Below are positions 50,091-59,395 of a stretch of 64,000 nucleotides of DNA, in pieces. Both the position numbers and the translations under genes were made by a program. Each line of letters begins with the position of its first letter. Position 1 is the first letter of the stretch. This stretch comes from Anaerostipes amylophilus (GTDB lineage: Bacteria; Bacillota; Clostridia; Lachnospirales; Lachnospiraceae): contig NZ_JAOQJG010000001.1 in the NCBI RefSeq assembly GCF_025567365.1, positions 434,001 through 498,000 on the forward strand, given 5' to 3'. Under the pieces are notes generated by a model. It worked only from the letters and a program-made list of their open reading frames with translations. It made no database searches and was not told the origin of the DNA.

Positions 50091-51425
50091 ATGTCATACG
50101 TAGATGAAGTGATCGAGCAGGTAGTTGCTCAGAACCCAGCAGAACCTGAATTCCATCAGGCTGTTAAAGAAGTTTTAGAATCATTAAGAGTCGTTGTTGA
50201 AGCGAACGAAGAAGCTTTCAGAAGAGATGCTCTTCTTGAACGTCTTGTAAACCCAGAACGCCAGTTCAAATTCCGTGTACCTTGGGTAGACGACAAAGGA
50301 CAGGTTCATGTTAACACAGGTTACCGTGTACAGTTCAACAGTGCGATCGGACCTTACAAAGGTGGTTTAAGACTTCACCCATCTGTTAACCTTGGAATCA
50401 TCAAATTCTTAGGATTTGAACAGATCTTCAAAAACTCTTTAACAGGACTTCCAATCGGTGGTGGTAAAGGTGGTTCTGACTTCGATCCTAAAGGAAAATC
50501 TGATCGTGAGATCATGGCATTCTGCCAGAGCTTCATGACAGAACTTTGCAAATACATCGGAGCAGATACTGACGTTCCTGCTGGTGATATCGGAACTGGT
50601 GCAAGAGAGATCGGTTATATGTTCGGTCAGTATAAGAGAATCCGTGGACTTTATGAAGGAGTTTTAACAGGTAAAGGTTTATCTTATGGTGGATCTTTAG
50701 CTCGTACAGAAGCTACAGGATACGGACTTCTTTACTTCACAGACGAAATGTTAAAATGTAATGGTAAATCTATCAAAGGTGCTACAATTGCTGTTTCTGG
50801 AGCTGGTAATGTTGCTATTTACGCAATCGAAAAAGCTCAGCAGTTAGGTGCTAAAGTTGTTACAGCTTCTGACTCTACAGGATGGATTTATGACAAAGAT
50901 GGTATCGATGTTGAATTATTAAAAGAAGTAAAAGAAGTAAAACGTGCTCGTTTAACAGAATACGCTGCTGCTCGTCCAAGTGCTGAATATCACGAAGGAA
51001 GAGGAGTTTGGTCTATTCCTGTTGACATTGCTCTTCCATGTGCAACTCAGAACGAATTACACTTAGAAGATGCTAAACAGTTAGTAGCAAACGGATGTTA
51101 CGCAGTTGCAGAGGGTGCTAACATGCCTACTACATTAGAAGCTACAGAATACTTACAGAAAAACGGAATCTTATTCGCACCTGGTAAAGCTTCTAACGCT
51201 GGTGGAGTTGCTACATCTGCTCTTGAAATGTCTCAGAACAGCGAAAGATTAAGCTGGACATTTGAAGAAGTTGATGGAAAATTACAGAACATCATGGTTA
51301 ACATTTTCCACAACTTAGATGACGCTGCAAAACGTTACGGAATGGAAGGAAACTATGTAGCTGGTGCTAACATTGCAGGATTCGAGAAAGTCGTAGATGC
51401 AATGACAGCTCAGGGTATTGTTTAA
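50091..51425 (+). CDS. gdhA: Glutamate dehydrogenase (hexameric, probably NADP-linked)
   Basis: The enzyme interconverts glutamate and 2-oxoglutarate with ammonium. The 444-residue protein has the substrate motif K-G-G-L-R-L-H-P-S, the catalytic lysine region G-G-G-K-G-G-S-D-F-D-P-K-G, and the dinucleotide fold G-A-G-N-V-A. Length is that of the short hexameric class. Codon choice is strongly biased (TTA/CTT Leu, GGT/GGA Gly, AAA), as in highly expressed genes. AAGGAGG lies 8 nt before the ATG. Confidence 0.97.
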   Translation: MSYVDEVIEQVVAQNPAEPEFHQAVKEVLESLRVVVEANEEAFRRDALLERLVNPERQFKFRVPWVDDKGQVHVNTGYRVQFNSAIGPYKGGLRLHPSVNLGIIKFLGFEQIFKNSLTGLPIGGGKGGSDFDPKGKSDREIMAFCQSFMTELCKYIGADTDVPAGDIGTGAREIGYMFGQYKRIRGLYEGVLTGKGLSYGGSLARTEATGYGLLYFTDEMLKCNGKSIKGATIAVSGAGNVAIYAIEKAQQLGAKVVTASDSTGWIYDKDGIDVELLKEVKEVKRARLTEYAAARPSAEYHEGRGVWSIPVDIALPCATQNELHLEDAKQLVANGCYAVAEGANMPTTLEATEYLQKNGILFAPGKASNAGGVATSALEMSQNSERLSWTFEEVDGKLQNIMVNIFHNLDDAAKRYGMEGNYVAGANIAGFEKVVDAMTAQGIV

Positions 51426-51495
51426 TCCTTAAAAAGAAAACTGGATATTCCCGTGGGACGGAATGTTCAATTAAAATAATGTCATGTGTATATAG

Positions 51496-51531
51496 AAAGC
51501 GGAGATCCTTTATGGATTCTCCGCTTTTTGG
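51496..51531. terminator. Bidirectional terminator between gdhA and the MATE gene
   Basis: AAAGCGGAGA-CC and GG-TCTCCGCTTT form a long stem with T runs on the plus strand and A-rich DNA on the other side; both convergent genes can use it. Confidence 0.75.
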
Positions 51532-51545
51532 GTTTTTATATAGAT

Positions 51546-52871
51546 TTATTTTTCAAATAATGGTGTTTTTCTGATCTCTACGATCAATGGAATTACCATA
51601 ATAAACCATACAATTGGTTCTGCAATAATAACACCCGTATAATCAAGCCATGGAACCAACGTCGCTGCGATCACTACTTTTCCAACCATCTCTAATCCAC
51701 TGGAGATCAATGGAGTAACACGGTCTCCCATTCCCTGCATGACATTCCTTAAGACACTGATCACACAGGTCACATAATAAAACAATGTGTCAAATTTCAG
51801 ATAGTTTGTTGCATTTGTGATAACTGCTTCTTTATGAGTTCCTGTTACCATATAAACCAACTGCGGTCCAATGGTATAACTTGCGATCATTGCCAATGTT
51901 GACCATGCACATGTATAAATGATTGCTAATTTCATTCCTTCTTTGATCCTGTCAAACTTCCCAGCACCCATATTCTGTCCACAGAATGTTGCCATCGTCT
52001 GTCCAAATACCATAAACATAATCATATAGATTTCTGTGATCTTTCGTGCCGCTGTATGTGCCACGATAATATCCTGTCCAAGTTTGTTGATCGCAGTCTG
52101 TAATGTCAGTGATCCGATATTTACAAGAGAACTCATAAATCCCATGGACATTCCTGAACCTAACATTCCTTTGATCATATGCGGCTCCAGATTCTCAAAA
52201 TCTTCTTTCTTAAGGCATAACAATTCATACTTATGAATCATATAAAAACAACAAATGATCAATGCAATAAATTGTGCAAGTACTGTCGCTGCCGCCGCAC
52301 CCCATGTTCCTGTTTTCCATACTGCTACAAATAAAATATCTCCTGCGATATTCAATCCAACAGAGATCGCAAGGATTAGTAATGGTGTGATCGTATCTCC
52401 AATTGCCCGCATAACTGCCATCAGGATATCATAAAACATTGTGACCCACAGACCGACAATTATGATAATGATATATTGTTTGGATGCTGCATACAGCTTT
52501 TGCGGAACATTTAAAAAATTCAAAATCGGATTAATAAAAATCGTTCCTGCAAGGATCATAACAATAGAAATAACTGCACCTAATATGATTGCGATTGCAA
52601 ATGATTTCCTGACTCTCTTTGTATCCCCGGCACCGAATTTCTGTGCTGTGATGATTGCAAATCCATTGGCCAATCCTAATAAAAATCCTACAATAAGATT
52701 ACTGATCGTTGTTGTGGCTCCAACTGCAGCAAGTGCCTGTTCTCCAAGAAAAGTACCTACAATTCTTGTATCTGCAAGACTGTATGTAAGCTGTAATAAG
52801 TTTCCTAAGAATACTGGAATCGCAAAACCTAAGATCAGTGTTGAAATTTTTCCTTTTGTGAGGTCCTTCAT
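51546..52871 (-). CDS. MATE-family efflux transporter
   Basis: This 441-residue protein has about 12 membrane helices in two similar halves. The N-terminal P-V-F-L-G-N-L-L-Q-L-T-Y-S-L-A-D and the V-G-A-T-T-T-I-S-N-L-I pattern define the MATE/MatE family. It would export cationic compounds by Na+ or H+ antiport; the substrate is unknown. Its ATG overlaps the stop of the upstream small gene (TAATG), so the two are coupled. Confidence 0.93.
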   Translation of the reverse strand: MKDLTKGKISTLILGFAIPVFLGNLLQLTYSLADTRIVGTFLGEQALAAVGATTTISNLIVGFLLGLANGFAIITAQKFGAGDTKRVRKSFAIAIILGAVISIVMILAGTIFINPILNFLNVPQKLYAASKQYIIIIIVGLWVTMFYDILMAVMRAIGDTITPLLILAISVGLNIAGDILFVAVWKTGTWGAAAATVLAQFIALIICCFYMIHKYELLCLKKEDFENLEPHMIKGMLGSGMSMGFMSSLVNIGSLTLQTAINKLGQDIIVAHTAARKITEIYMIMFMVFGQTMATFCGQNMGAGKFDRIKEGMKLAIIYTCAWSTLAMIASYTIGPQLVYMVTGTHKEAVITNATNYLKFDTLFYYVTCVISVLRNVMQGMGDRVTPLISSGLEMVGKVVIAATLVPWLDYTGVIIAEPIVWFIMVIPLIVEIRKTPLFEK

Positions 52872-53095
52872 TACTGCTCCTCTGCTTTCTGTAATCTTCC
52901 ATCCTCATCAATTATGACTTTGGTTCCTTCGTCGACGTTTCTGTCATATAATAATTTATCTTCCATATATATGATCATTTCTTCTTTTGTTGTTTCTTGT
53001 TTTAAAAATACTTTATCTTTAATTTCCTGACCCTCTGGGCGACCTTCACAGCCAAAGTCTGGTTCTTCGATCCTTGTTACATAGTATGTATTCAT
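52871..53095 (-). CDS. Small hypothetical protein coupled to the MATE gene
   Basis: This 74-residue acidic protein has no membrane helix and no known family (E-E-P-D-F-G-C-E-G-R-P-E-G-Q-E, V-I-I-D-E-D-G-R-L-Q-K). AAAGGAAA lies about 5 nt before the ATG. The beta-rich pattern suggests a small barrel. Coupling by TAATG suggests it is made together with the exporter. Confidence 0.65.
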   Translation of the reverse strand: MNTYYVTRIEEPDFGCEGRPEGQEIKDKVFLKQETTKEEMIIYMEDKLLYDRNVDEGTKVIIDEDGRLQKAEEQ

Positions 53096-53132
53096 ATGTT
53101 TTTCCTTTCTTCATTATGTTCAAATATTTCGT

Positions 53133-53191
53133 AAAATAAAAATCATCCATAATACGATTCATATTACCGTATTACAGACGATTTTTATTTT
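53133..53191. terminator. Symmetric terminator downstream of the nicotinamidase-like gene
   Basis: AAAATAAAAATC and GATTTTTATTTT form a 12-bp outer stem, with TAATACG / CGTATTA inside. It lies between the nicotinamidase-like gene and the small gene, both on the minus strand. Confidence 0.7.
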
Positions 53192-53240
53192 AGCATAAAT
53201 ACTGTTGTTCGGACAGTCTTTTTCTTTTATTTATATTCTA

Positions 53241-53774
53241 TTATACTATCCCAATCTGACACATCTTCATAGCTTCCAAAGCATTCCTATGACTCTCAGG
53301 AGTCACTCCTGCACAGCATGAAGCATCTACACTTACCTTCACTTCCGGCAGTGCTGCCTTAATGAGCATTGCATTAGATATCACACAAATATCCGTACAT
53401 AATCCGATCAGTTCGATCTCCACTTCCTGACCTTCATAAGCTTCTTTCAACATCTGTGCCAGTTCCATAGAACCAAACGTATTCTTCCTACAGAAATTGT
53501 GAACTTCCGCTTTTGTCTCTGCGATTGCCTGCATAACTTCGCTGTTTAATGCCCATCCATCTTCTCCGCAAATGCAATGTTTCACTGGAAGATTCTTTCC
53601 TTCCTGTGTGGAAAGATAATCTTCCTCATGTGTATCAAGTGTTCCATAGATATCACCTTCAAAATTACGGATCTTTTCCGCAACAGATATTACAATTCCC
53701 TGTGCTTCTTTGGTTCCAAGGCTTCCATCAATGAAGTCATTCTGCATATCAACGACAATTAGTATATTTCTCAT
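53241..53774 (-). CDS. Isochorismatase-like cysteine hydrolase, nicotinamidase type
   Basis: This 177-residue protein has the catalytic Asp in V-D-M-Q-N-D-F (residues 8-14), the metal-binding D-T-H (G-T-L-D-T-H-E-E-D-Y) and the Cys in G-L-C-T-D-I-C-V. The D-x-H metal site supports nicotinamidase (PncA-like) over plain isochorismatase. It would turn nicotinamide into nicotinate for NAD salvage. It overlaps the yqeY gene by 4 bases. Confidence 0.85.
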   Translation of the reverse strand: MRNILIVVDMQNDFIDGSLGTKEAQGIVISVAEKIRNFEGDIYGTLDTHEEDYLSTQEGKNLPVKHCICGEDGWALNSEVMQAIAETKAEVHNFCRKNTFGSMELAQMLKEAYEGQEVEIELIGLCTDICVISNAMLIKAALPEVKVSVDASCCAGVTPESHRNALEAMKMCQIGIV

Positions 53775-54217
53775 GAAAGTTTAGCTCCTACCAGCTGGTT
53801 TACAAGTTTACCATCAGCTTTTCCCTTTACTCTTGGCATCAGGTTCTTCATCACTTTTCCTTTGTCTTTCATTGTTGGAGCATCAATTCCAAGTTCAGCT
53901 AAAACTGCATTGATCTCCGCTTCGATCTGTTCTTCACTCATCTGCTCTGGTGCAAACTCTTCTAAGACTGCTAATCTTGCTTTGCATTCATCAATGATAT
54001 CTGTACGATCTGCAGGACAAGTATCCATTGTCTCTTTTGTCTGTTTGATCTCTTTTGCGATAATTGTATTTTCCTCTGCTTCTGTCAGATCTTCTCTTTT
54101 ATCGATCTGTGCGTTTTTTAATGCACTTAATAACATAGACAGACTTTCTTTTCTCTCTTTGTCCTTATTCTTCATCGCTGTCATCATTTCTTTGCGAATT
54201 ACATCAATCATACTCAT
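53771..54217 (-). CDS. GatB/YqeY domain protein
   Basis: This 148-residue protein has an N-terminal helical region (R-K-E-M-M-T-A-M-K-N-K-D-K-E-R-K) and a C-terminal YqeY domain (M-P-R-V-K-G-K-A-D-G-K-L-V-N). The family shares the tail domain of GatB and may aid tRNA-linked amidation or act as an RNA-binding factor. The usual length is 148-150. AGGAGGATAAG precedes the ATG. Confidence 0.94.
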   Translation of the reverse strand: MSMIDVIRKEMMTAMKNKDKERKESLSMLLSALKNAQIDKREDLTEAEENTIIAKEIKQTKETMDTCPADRTDIIDECKARLAVLEEFAPEQMSEEQIEAEINAVLAELGIDAPTMKDKGKVMKNLMPRVKGKADGKLVNQLVGAKLS

Positions 54218-54308
54218 AGTTTCTTATCCTCCTGTATAAATGTTCTCTTGACATCTATTGTAGCACAAAATACAACCTTCGTTTCACTAATTTTTCAACA
54301 TGTATGAA

Positions 54309-54917
54309 TTATATTTCCCAATAACGCTGACTTCCTTCTAATTCTCTCTGATAAGACAATACCAGATAATTATTTTTATACTTTCTGATCTCCAGAATAT
54401 CCGGTTTTGTAATCTCTGGGAAATCTGCCTCAGAAAATATATGAATATATCTTTTCTCACGAGGTCTGTCATCTTCTATTACTTGTCCCGCATCAATATA
54501 AGCACTTTCAATATCCAAACGCTTTCCCTGTCTTGCAGTGATCTTTGTCTGTTCATATACTTCAATATCTTTCGTCATAAACAAAAATAATTTGATCGGA
54601 TGCACCTGAATACTTGTCTCTGAAATGATCTCCAGATCACACGGAATATGATGCTTTATAATGTAATTTCTCAGAATGCAGAGAGTTTTAAATTCATTCA
54701 TATTCGTTGCCCTCAAAATTCCTATACCACCAAGCTCTGACATATCTGCAATACTTTTTTCTTCAATAATCATCACCGCATTCCCAGCTTCTTTCCGAAA
54801 ATGGGCTTCGACCGCATGTTCCAAGGTTGCACCTACATATAAAATATCTGCCTTTTTATCTCGTTTTAAAATCGGATAAACTGGAAAATCAATCTGTTCC
54901 TGCCAAATAGAATGCAT
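54309..54917 (-). CDS. Hypothetical protein
   Basis: This 202-residue soluble protein is rich in charged residues, with mixed beta and helix (D-I-L-Y-V-G-A-T-L-E-H-A-V-E-A-H-F, L-G-G-I-G-I-L-R-A-T-N). No motif recognised; no signal peptide or membrane helix. AGGAGG lies about 9 nt upstream of the ATG. It sits between yqeY and asnS on the same strand with separate spacers of 52 to 91 bases. Confidence 0.7.
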   Translation of the reverse strand: MHSIWQEQIDFPVYPILKRDKKADILYVGATLEHAVEAHFRKEAGNAVMIIEEKSIADMSELGGIGILRATNMNEFKTLCILRNYIIKHHIPCDLEIISETSIQVHPIKLFLFMTKDIEVYEQTKITARQGKRLDIESAYIDAGQVIEDDRPREKRYIHIFSEADFPEITKPDILEIRKYKNNYLVLSYQRELEGSQRYWEI

Positions 54918-54969
54918 ATACTACTACCTCCTAAAAATTGCTCTCGTAATAGTATATGCAAAATTTATC

Positions 54970-56355
54970 TTAATATTGACATTTTCCTACAGTTCTTGGA
55001 TATGGAATGACATCTCTGATATTAGCGATTCCTGTTGCATACATAACCATACGCTCAAATCCAAGTCCGAATCCAGCATGTCTTGTAGAACCATATTTGC
55101 GAAGATCTAAATAGAAGTCATAATCTTCTGGTTTCATTCCTAACTCTGCAATTCTCTCTTCAAGTTTCACAAGATCATCTTCTCTCTGGCTTCCACCAAT
55201 GATCTCTCCAATACCTGGTACTAAAAGATCCATTGCTGCAACAGTCTTATTGTCTTCATTCATCTTCATATAAAATGCTTTGATCTCTTTTGGATAGTCT
55301 GTGACAAACACTGGTCTCTTAAAAATCTTCTCTGTCAGATAACGTTCATGTTCTGTCTGAAGATCGATTCCCCAAGATACTTTGTATTCAAATTCATCAT
55401 TATGTTCTTCTAATAATTTAACTGCTTCTGTATAAGTAACTCTTCCAAAATCAGAAGATACCACATGATTCAAGCGTTCTAATAAGCCTTTATCTACAAA
55501 TTTATTGAAGAACTGTAATTCTTCCTGTGCATTTTCCATTACATAATTGATGATATATTTGATCATCTGTTCTGCAAGGATCATATCATCTTCAAGATCT
55601 GCAAATGCAATCTCCGGCTCGATCATCCAGAATTCTGCTGCATGTCTTGTTGTATTAGAATCTTCTGCTCTGAAGGTTGGTCCAAAAGTATAAATATTAC
55701 GGAATGCCTGTGCAAATGTCTCTCCTGCAAGCTGTCCGCTGACTGTTAGGCTGACTGGTTTCTTGAAGAAATCCTGTTCATAATCAACTTTTCCTTCTTC
55801 TGCAATCTTGTTAAGATCCATCGTTGTTACCTGGAACATCTCTCCAGCACCTTCACAGTCCTGTCCTGTGATCAATGGTGTATGCACGTATACAAAATCA
55901 CGTTCCTGAAAGAATTTATGGATCGCATATGCAATCTGAGAACGAACTCTGAATACTGCCTGAAATGTATTCGTTCTTGGTCTTAAATGAGAAATTGATC
56001 TTAAATACTCTAAGGTGTGACGTTTCTTTTGTAGTGGATAATCAGATGGACATTCTCCCTCGACTTCTACACTTTTAGCATGGATCTCAAATGGCTGTTT
56101 CGCATCTGGTGTGACGATCACTGTTCCATTTACGATCACGGCTGTTCCAACATTTAATTTACTGATCACATCAAAGTTGTCCATCTCCTGATCATATACG
56201 ACCTGAATCGGTTCAAAAAAAGTACCATCATTAATAACCAAAAATCCAAACTTCTTTGATCCACGGTTGCTTTTTACCCATCCGCAGATTTCTACTTCCT
56301 TCTGATCATATTCTTTGTGATTTCGAAATAATGTTCTTCCTGTCATCATTTCCAT
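54970..56355 (-). CDS. asnS: Asparaginyl-tRNA synthetase
   Basis: This 461-residue class IIb synthetase has an N-terminal OB fold (E-I-C-G-W-V-K-S-N-R-G-S-K-K-F). Motif 2 reads F-R-A-E-D-S-N-T-T-R-H and motif 3 G-L-G-F-E-R-M-V-M-Y. The motif details (T-T-R-H, not the Asp-type) favour asparagine. Length is normal. GGAGGACAAAG precedes the ATG. Confidence 0.97.
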   Translation of the reverse strand: MEMMTGRTLFRNHKEYDQKEVEICGWVKSNRGSKKFGFLVINDGTFFEPIQVVYDQEMDNFDVISKLNVGTAVIVNGTVIVTPDAKQPFEIHAKSVEVEGECPSDYPLQKKRHTLEYLRSISHLRPRTNTFQAVFRVRSQIAYAIHKFFQERDFVYVHTPLITGQDCEGAGEMFQVTTMDLNKIAEEGKVDYEQDFFKKPVSLTVSGQLAGETFAQAFRNIYTFGPTFRAEDSNTTRHAAEFWMIEPEIAFADLEDDMILAEQMIKYIINYVMENAQEELQFFNKFVDKGLLERLNHVVSSDFGRVTYTEAVKLLEEHNDEFEYKVSWGIDLQTEHERYLTEKIFKRPVFVTDYPKEIKAFYMKMNEDNKTVAAMDLLVPGIGEIIGGSQREDDLVKLEERIAELGMKPEDYDFYLDLRKYGSTRHAGFGLGFERMVMYATGIANIRDVIPYPRTVGKCQY

Positions 56356-56379
56356 GTTATCTTTGTCCTCCGTTTTATC

Positions 56380-56799
56380 TTAAAATTCAAATAAATTCAA
56401 CCCAATCTCTTCATCAAACTTGCGGTCTACCACTCCATCGATTTCTGTTAATACAAGTTCCCCAGTTCCACTGATCACTGCTTCTGTTAAGTGTCCTCCA
56501 TAGACATTGCCTGCCTCATCAGCAACACTGATATGGAAGTGTGTATAGGTTTTCCCATTCATTGTATTGATATTTCCACCGATAGAAACGATCTCAAGAT
56601 CACCTTCCCATGTGTGACCTTTGAATACTTTCTCCTTTGTGTCAAAAACACCAGCTGTTACTTTGCCTGCTGCCCCGATTCCTGTTAAGTAGGCAAGTTT
56701 GATATTTTCTTTTTGGGCGACCTCTTTTAATTTTGCACAGATTTCTTCGCCTTTGTCAATTCTTATTACGTATTGATTGTTGAATTTTTTGTATTCCAT
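56380..56799 (-). CDS. PPC-domain (DUF296) DNA-binding-type protein
   Basis: This 139-residue protein has the PPC domain: I-K-L-A-Y-L-T-G-I-G-A-A-G, the H-F-H-I-S metal-type histidines and G-G-H-L-T-E-A. The start at 56799 is used because AAGGAG lies 9 nt upstream; the longer frame to 56925 would overlap the glpF terminator. Bacterial PPC proteins are trimeric and of unknown function; plant relatives bind AT-rich DNA. Confidence 0.88.
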   Translation of the reverse strand: MEYKKFNNQYVIRIDKGEEICAKLKEVAQKENIKLAYLTGIGAAGKVTAGVFDTKEKVFKGHTWEGDLEIVSIGGNINTMNGKTYTHFHISVADEAGNVYGGHLTEAVISGTGELVLTEIDGVVDRKFDEEIGLNLFEF

Positions 56800-56885
56800 G
56801 ATCATCGACTCCTTTTTGATTTTATAATCCTGCATATATCTTAACGCACGTGCTATTTCTTTTCTAGGTGTTTTCATTGATTTTA

Positions 56886-56925
56886 TTAAAAAAATGGATG
56901 TCTTCTTGTCTAAGAAAACATCCAT
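56886..56925 (-). terminator. Terminator of the glpK-glpF unit
   Basis: On the minus strand ATGGATGT and ACATCCAT close a hairpin followed by seven T, about 40 bases after the glpF stop. Confidence 0.8.
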
Positions 56926-56962
56926 CTCTTCAATCTTTATTCTACTTTCATTTACCTGACCC

Positions 56963-57676
56963 CTACCATGGAATAATCACAAATAAACCACCCGCAAGCA
57001 ATGCTCCAATAATTGGACCTACAACTGGAATCCATGCATATCCAAAGTTAGAATCCCCTTTCCCTGGGATTGGAAGAACTGCATGTGCAAGTCTTGGGCC
57101 TAAATCTCTGGCTGGATTAATCGCATATCCAGTTAATCCACCAAGTGACATACCAATGGAAACGATGATTGCAAATACGAAGAAATAGTTAAGTCCCATA
57201 GAACCTGCATTTTCCACATTTCCGATTCCAAGAATCGCAAAAACTAAAACAAAGGTTCCAATGATCTCACTTAACAGGTTTAATCCTGTGTTTGCAATAG
57301 AAGGTCCTGTACAAAATACTCCTAATTTTGTTCCCTGATCTTTGGTTACCTCAAACTGCCCTGCAAATAAGACATACACAAGGACTGCTCCTACAAATGC
57401 TCCTGCAAACTGAGCGATCACATATCCTGGCACCATAGACCAAGAGAAATTACCAATCGCCGCAAGTGCGATCGTAAGTGCCGGGTTAAAATGAGCTCCT
57501 GATGAAGATCCAAAAATAAATGCTGGTACAAGTACCGCAAGTCCCCATGCAAATGTAATCTGCACAGCCCCTGCACCTTTCATTCCTGATCTTTCAAGGT
57601 TTACATTTGCTACAACTCCATCTCCAAGCAAGATTAAAAGCATTGTTCCGATAAATTCTGCAATATAAGGTAACAT
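56963..57676 (-). CDS. glpF: Glycerol facilitator (aquaglyceroporin)
   Basis: This 237-residue channel has six membrane helices and the two NPA boxes (H-F-N-P-A-L-T and A-I-N-P-A-R-D-L-G-P-R). The Asp after the second N-P-A-R marks the glycerol-conducting branch. AGAGGGAAAA lies just before the ATG. It follows glpK by 45 bases, giving a glycerol uptake unit. Confidence 0.93.
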   Translation of the reverse strand: MLPYIAEFIGTMLLILLGDGVVANVNLERSGMKGAGAVQITFAWGLAVLVPAFIFGSSSGAHFNPALTIALAAIGNFSWSMVPGYVIAQFAGAFVGAVLVYVLFAGQFEVTKDQGTKLGVFCTGPSIANTGLNLLSEIIGTFVLVFAILGIGNVENAGSMGLNYFFVFAIIVSIGMSLGGLTGYAINPARDLGPRLAHAVLPIPGKGDSNFGYAWIPVVGPIIGALLAGGLFVIIPW

Positions 57677-57721
57677 AGTTTTTCCCTCTTTTCTCTTAAT
57701 TTTTTAGTTTTGCATGATATA

Positions 57722-59215
57722 TTAATTTTTAGCCCATCCGAAAGAATATTTTACTGCCTTTTCCCATCCTGCTAATTTTTCTTCTCTTTCGTCCTCTTTC
57801 ATTTCTGGATGGAACTTGCGGTCAATATTCCAGTTGTTGATAACGTCATTTTTATCTTTCCAGTATCCAACGGCAAGTCCTGCAAGATAAGCTGCTCCCA
57901 TTGCAGTTGTCTCAACACATCTTGGACGACGTACTTCTGTATTAAGAATATCTGACTGGAACTGCATTAAGAAGTTGTTTGCACTTGCTCCACCATCAAC
58001 TTTTAATGCACTTAATTTGATTCCGCTATCTGCTTCCATTGCTTTTAACACATCATATGTCTGATATGCCAGAGATTCTAATGTCGCACGAATCACATGA
58101 TATTTATTGACACCTCTTGTGATACCAACGATTGTTCCTCGTGCATACTGATCCCAGTGTGGCGCACCAAGTCCTGTAAATGCAGGAACTACATAACAGC
58201 CATTTGTATCTTTTACTTTTGAAGCCATATATTCAGAATCTGGTGATGAATCTACCAGTCTCATCTCGTCTCTTAACCACTGGATTGCTGCTCCTGCAAC
58301 AAAAATAGACCCTTCTAATGCATAATTAACTTCTCCATCTAAGCCCCATGCAATGGTTGTGATCAGTCCATTATCAGAAAATACTGGTTTTGTTCCTGTA
58401 TTCATTAACAGAAATGCCCCTGTTCCATATGTATTTTTGGCCTCCCCTGCTGTAAAGCATGTCTGACCAAACAATGCTGCCTGCTGATCTCCTGCTGCTC
58501 CTCCGATTGGAATTTCTTTTCCAAAATAACTTTCGTCTGCCATTCCATAAACTTCACTGGATGGTCTTGCCTGTGGAAGCATTGATTTTGGAATTCCAAG
58601 TTCTTCAAGGATTTCATCATCCCATTCGAGAGTATTAATATTAAATAGCATAGTTCTTGCAGCATTTGAATAATCTGTAACATGAACTCTTCCTTTTGTC
58701 AGTTTCCAGATCAGCCATGTTTCTACTGTTCCAAATAAAAGATCTCCTGCCTCTGCTTTTTCACGTGCTCCTGGTATGTTGTCAAGAATCCATTTTACTT
58801 TTGTTCCACTAAAATAAGCATCGATCATTAATCCTGTTTTTTGTCGGAATTTCTCTGTCAGACCTTTTTCTTTTAGCTGATCACAATACTCAGATGTTCT
58901 TCGGCACTGCCAGACAATTGCATGATACACAGGTTCTCCTGTATTCTTATCCCAGATGATCGTTGTCTCTCTCTGGTTTGTAATTCCGATGGCTGCAACC
59001 TGATCTGGTGTAATATTTAACTTGTTCATTGCTTCTACTGCTACTCCAAGCATGGAAGACCAGATCTCATCCGCATCATGCTCCACCCATCCAGGATGAG
59101 GAAAATACTGTGTAAATTCCTTCTGTGCAACACTGCAGATCACACCTTGTTCATTAAATAAGATACAGCGGTTACTTGTTGTCCCTGCGTCCAGTGCCAT
59201 AATGTATTTTTTCAT
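57722..59215 (-). CDS. glpK: Glycerol kinase
   Basis: The enzyme phosphorylates incoming glycerol to glycerol 3-phosphate. The 497-residue FGGY kinase has the N-terminal A-L-D-A-G-T-T-S-N-R phosphate loop, the G-W-V-E-H-D motif, Y-F-S-G-T-K and the C-terminal V-D-G-G-A-S-A-N-N-F. Length is standard. GGAGGTAG lies before the ATG. A terminator-like hairpin separates it from gpsA. Confidence 0.97.
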   Translation of the reverse strand: MKKYIMALDAGTTSNRCILFNEQGVICSVAQKEFTQYFPHPGWVEHDADEIWSSMLGVAVEAMNKLNITPDQVAAIGITNQRETTIIWDKNTGEPVYHAIVWQCRRTSEYCDQLKEKGLTEKFRQKTGLMIDAYFSGTKVKWILDNIPGAREKAEAGDLLFGTVETWLIWKLTKGRVHVTDYSNAARTMLFNINTLEWDDEILEELGIPKSMLPQARPSSEVYGMADESYFGKEIPIGGAAGDQQAALFGQTCFTAGEAKNTYGTGAFLLMNTGTKPVFSDNGLITTIAWGLDGEVNYALEGSIFVAGAAIQWLRDEMRLVDSSPDSEYMASKVKDTNGCYVVPAFTGLGAPHWDQYARGTIVGITRGVNKYHVIRATLESLAYQTYDVLKAMEADSGIKLSALKVDGGASANNFLMQFQSDILNTEVRRPRCVETTAMGAAYLAGLAVGYWKDKNDVINNWNIDRKFHPEMKEDEREEKLAGWEKAVKYSFGWAKN

Positions 59216-59322
59216 AATAACTACCTCCTATGACTCTTTTATTATATGTTCATATTACATTATGCATAATTTTGTGTCTATTATTTATCTTTTTTTGTGC
59301 ATTTTTTAAATTTAAAAGGTCG

Positions 59323-59362
59323 AAAAAACCCTCTTTTTTCACTAAATTTTGTTCAAAAAGAG
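59323..59362 (-). terminator. Terminator of the upstream glp genes
   Basis: On the minus strand CTCTTTTT and AAAAAGAG pair over 8 bp, then GGGTTTTTT. It lies 34 bases past the gpsA-like stop. Confidence 0.6.
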
Positions 59363-59395
59363 AGTATTTTCGTGAATTTCTAATTTTTTATTTTA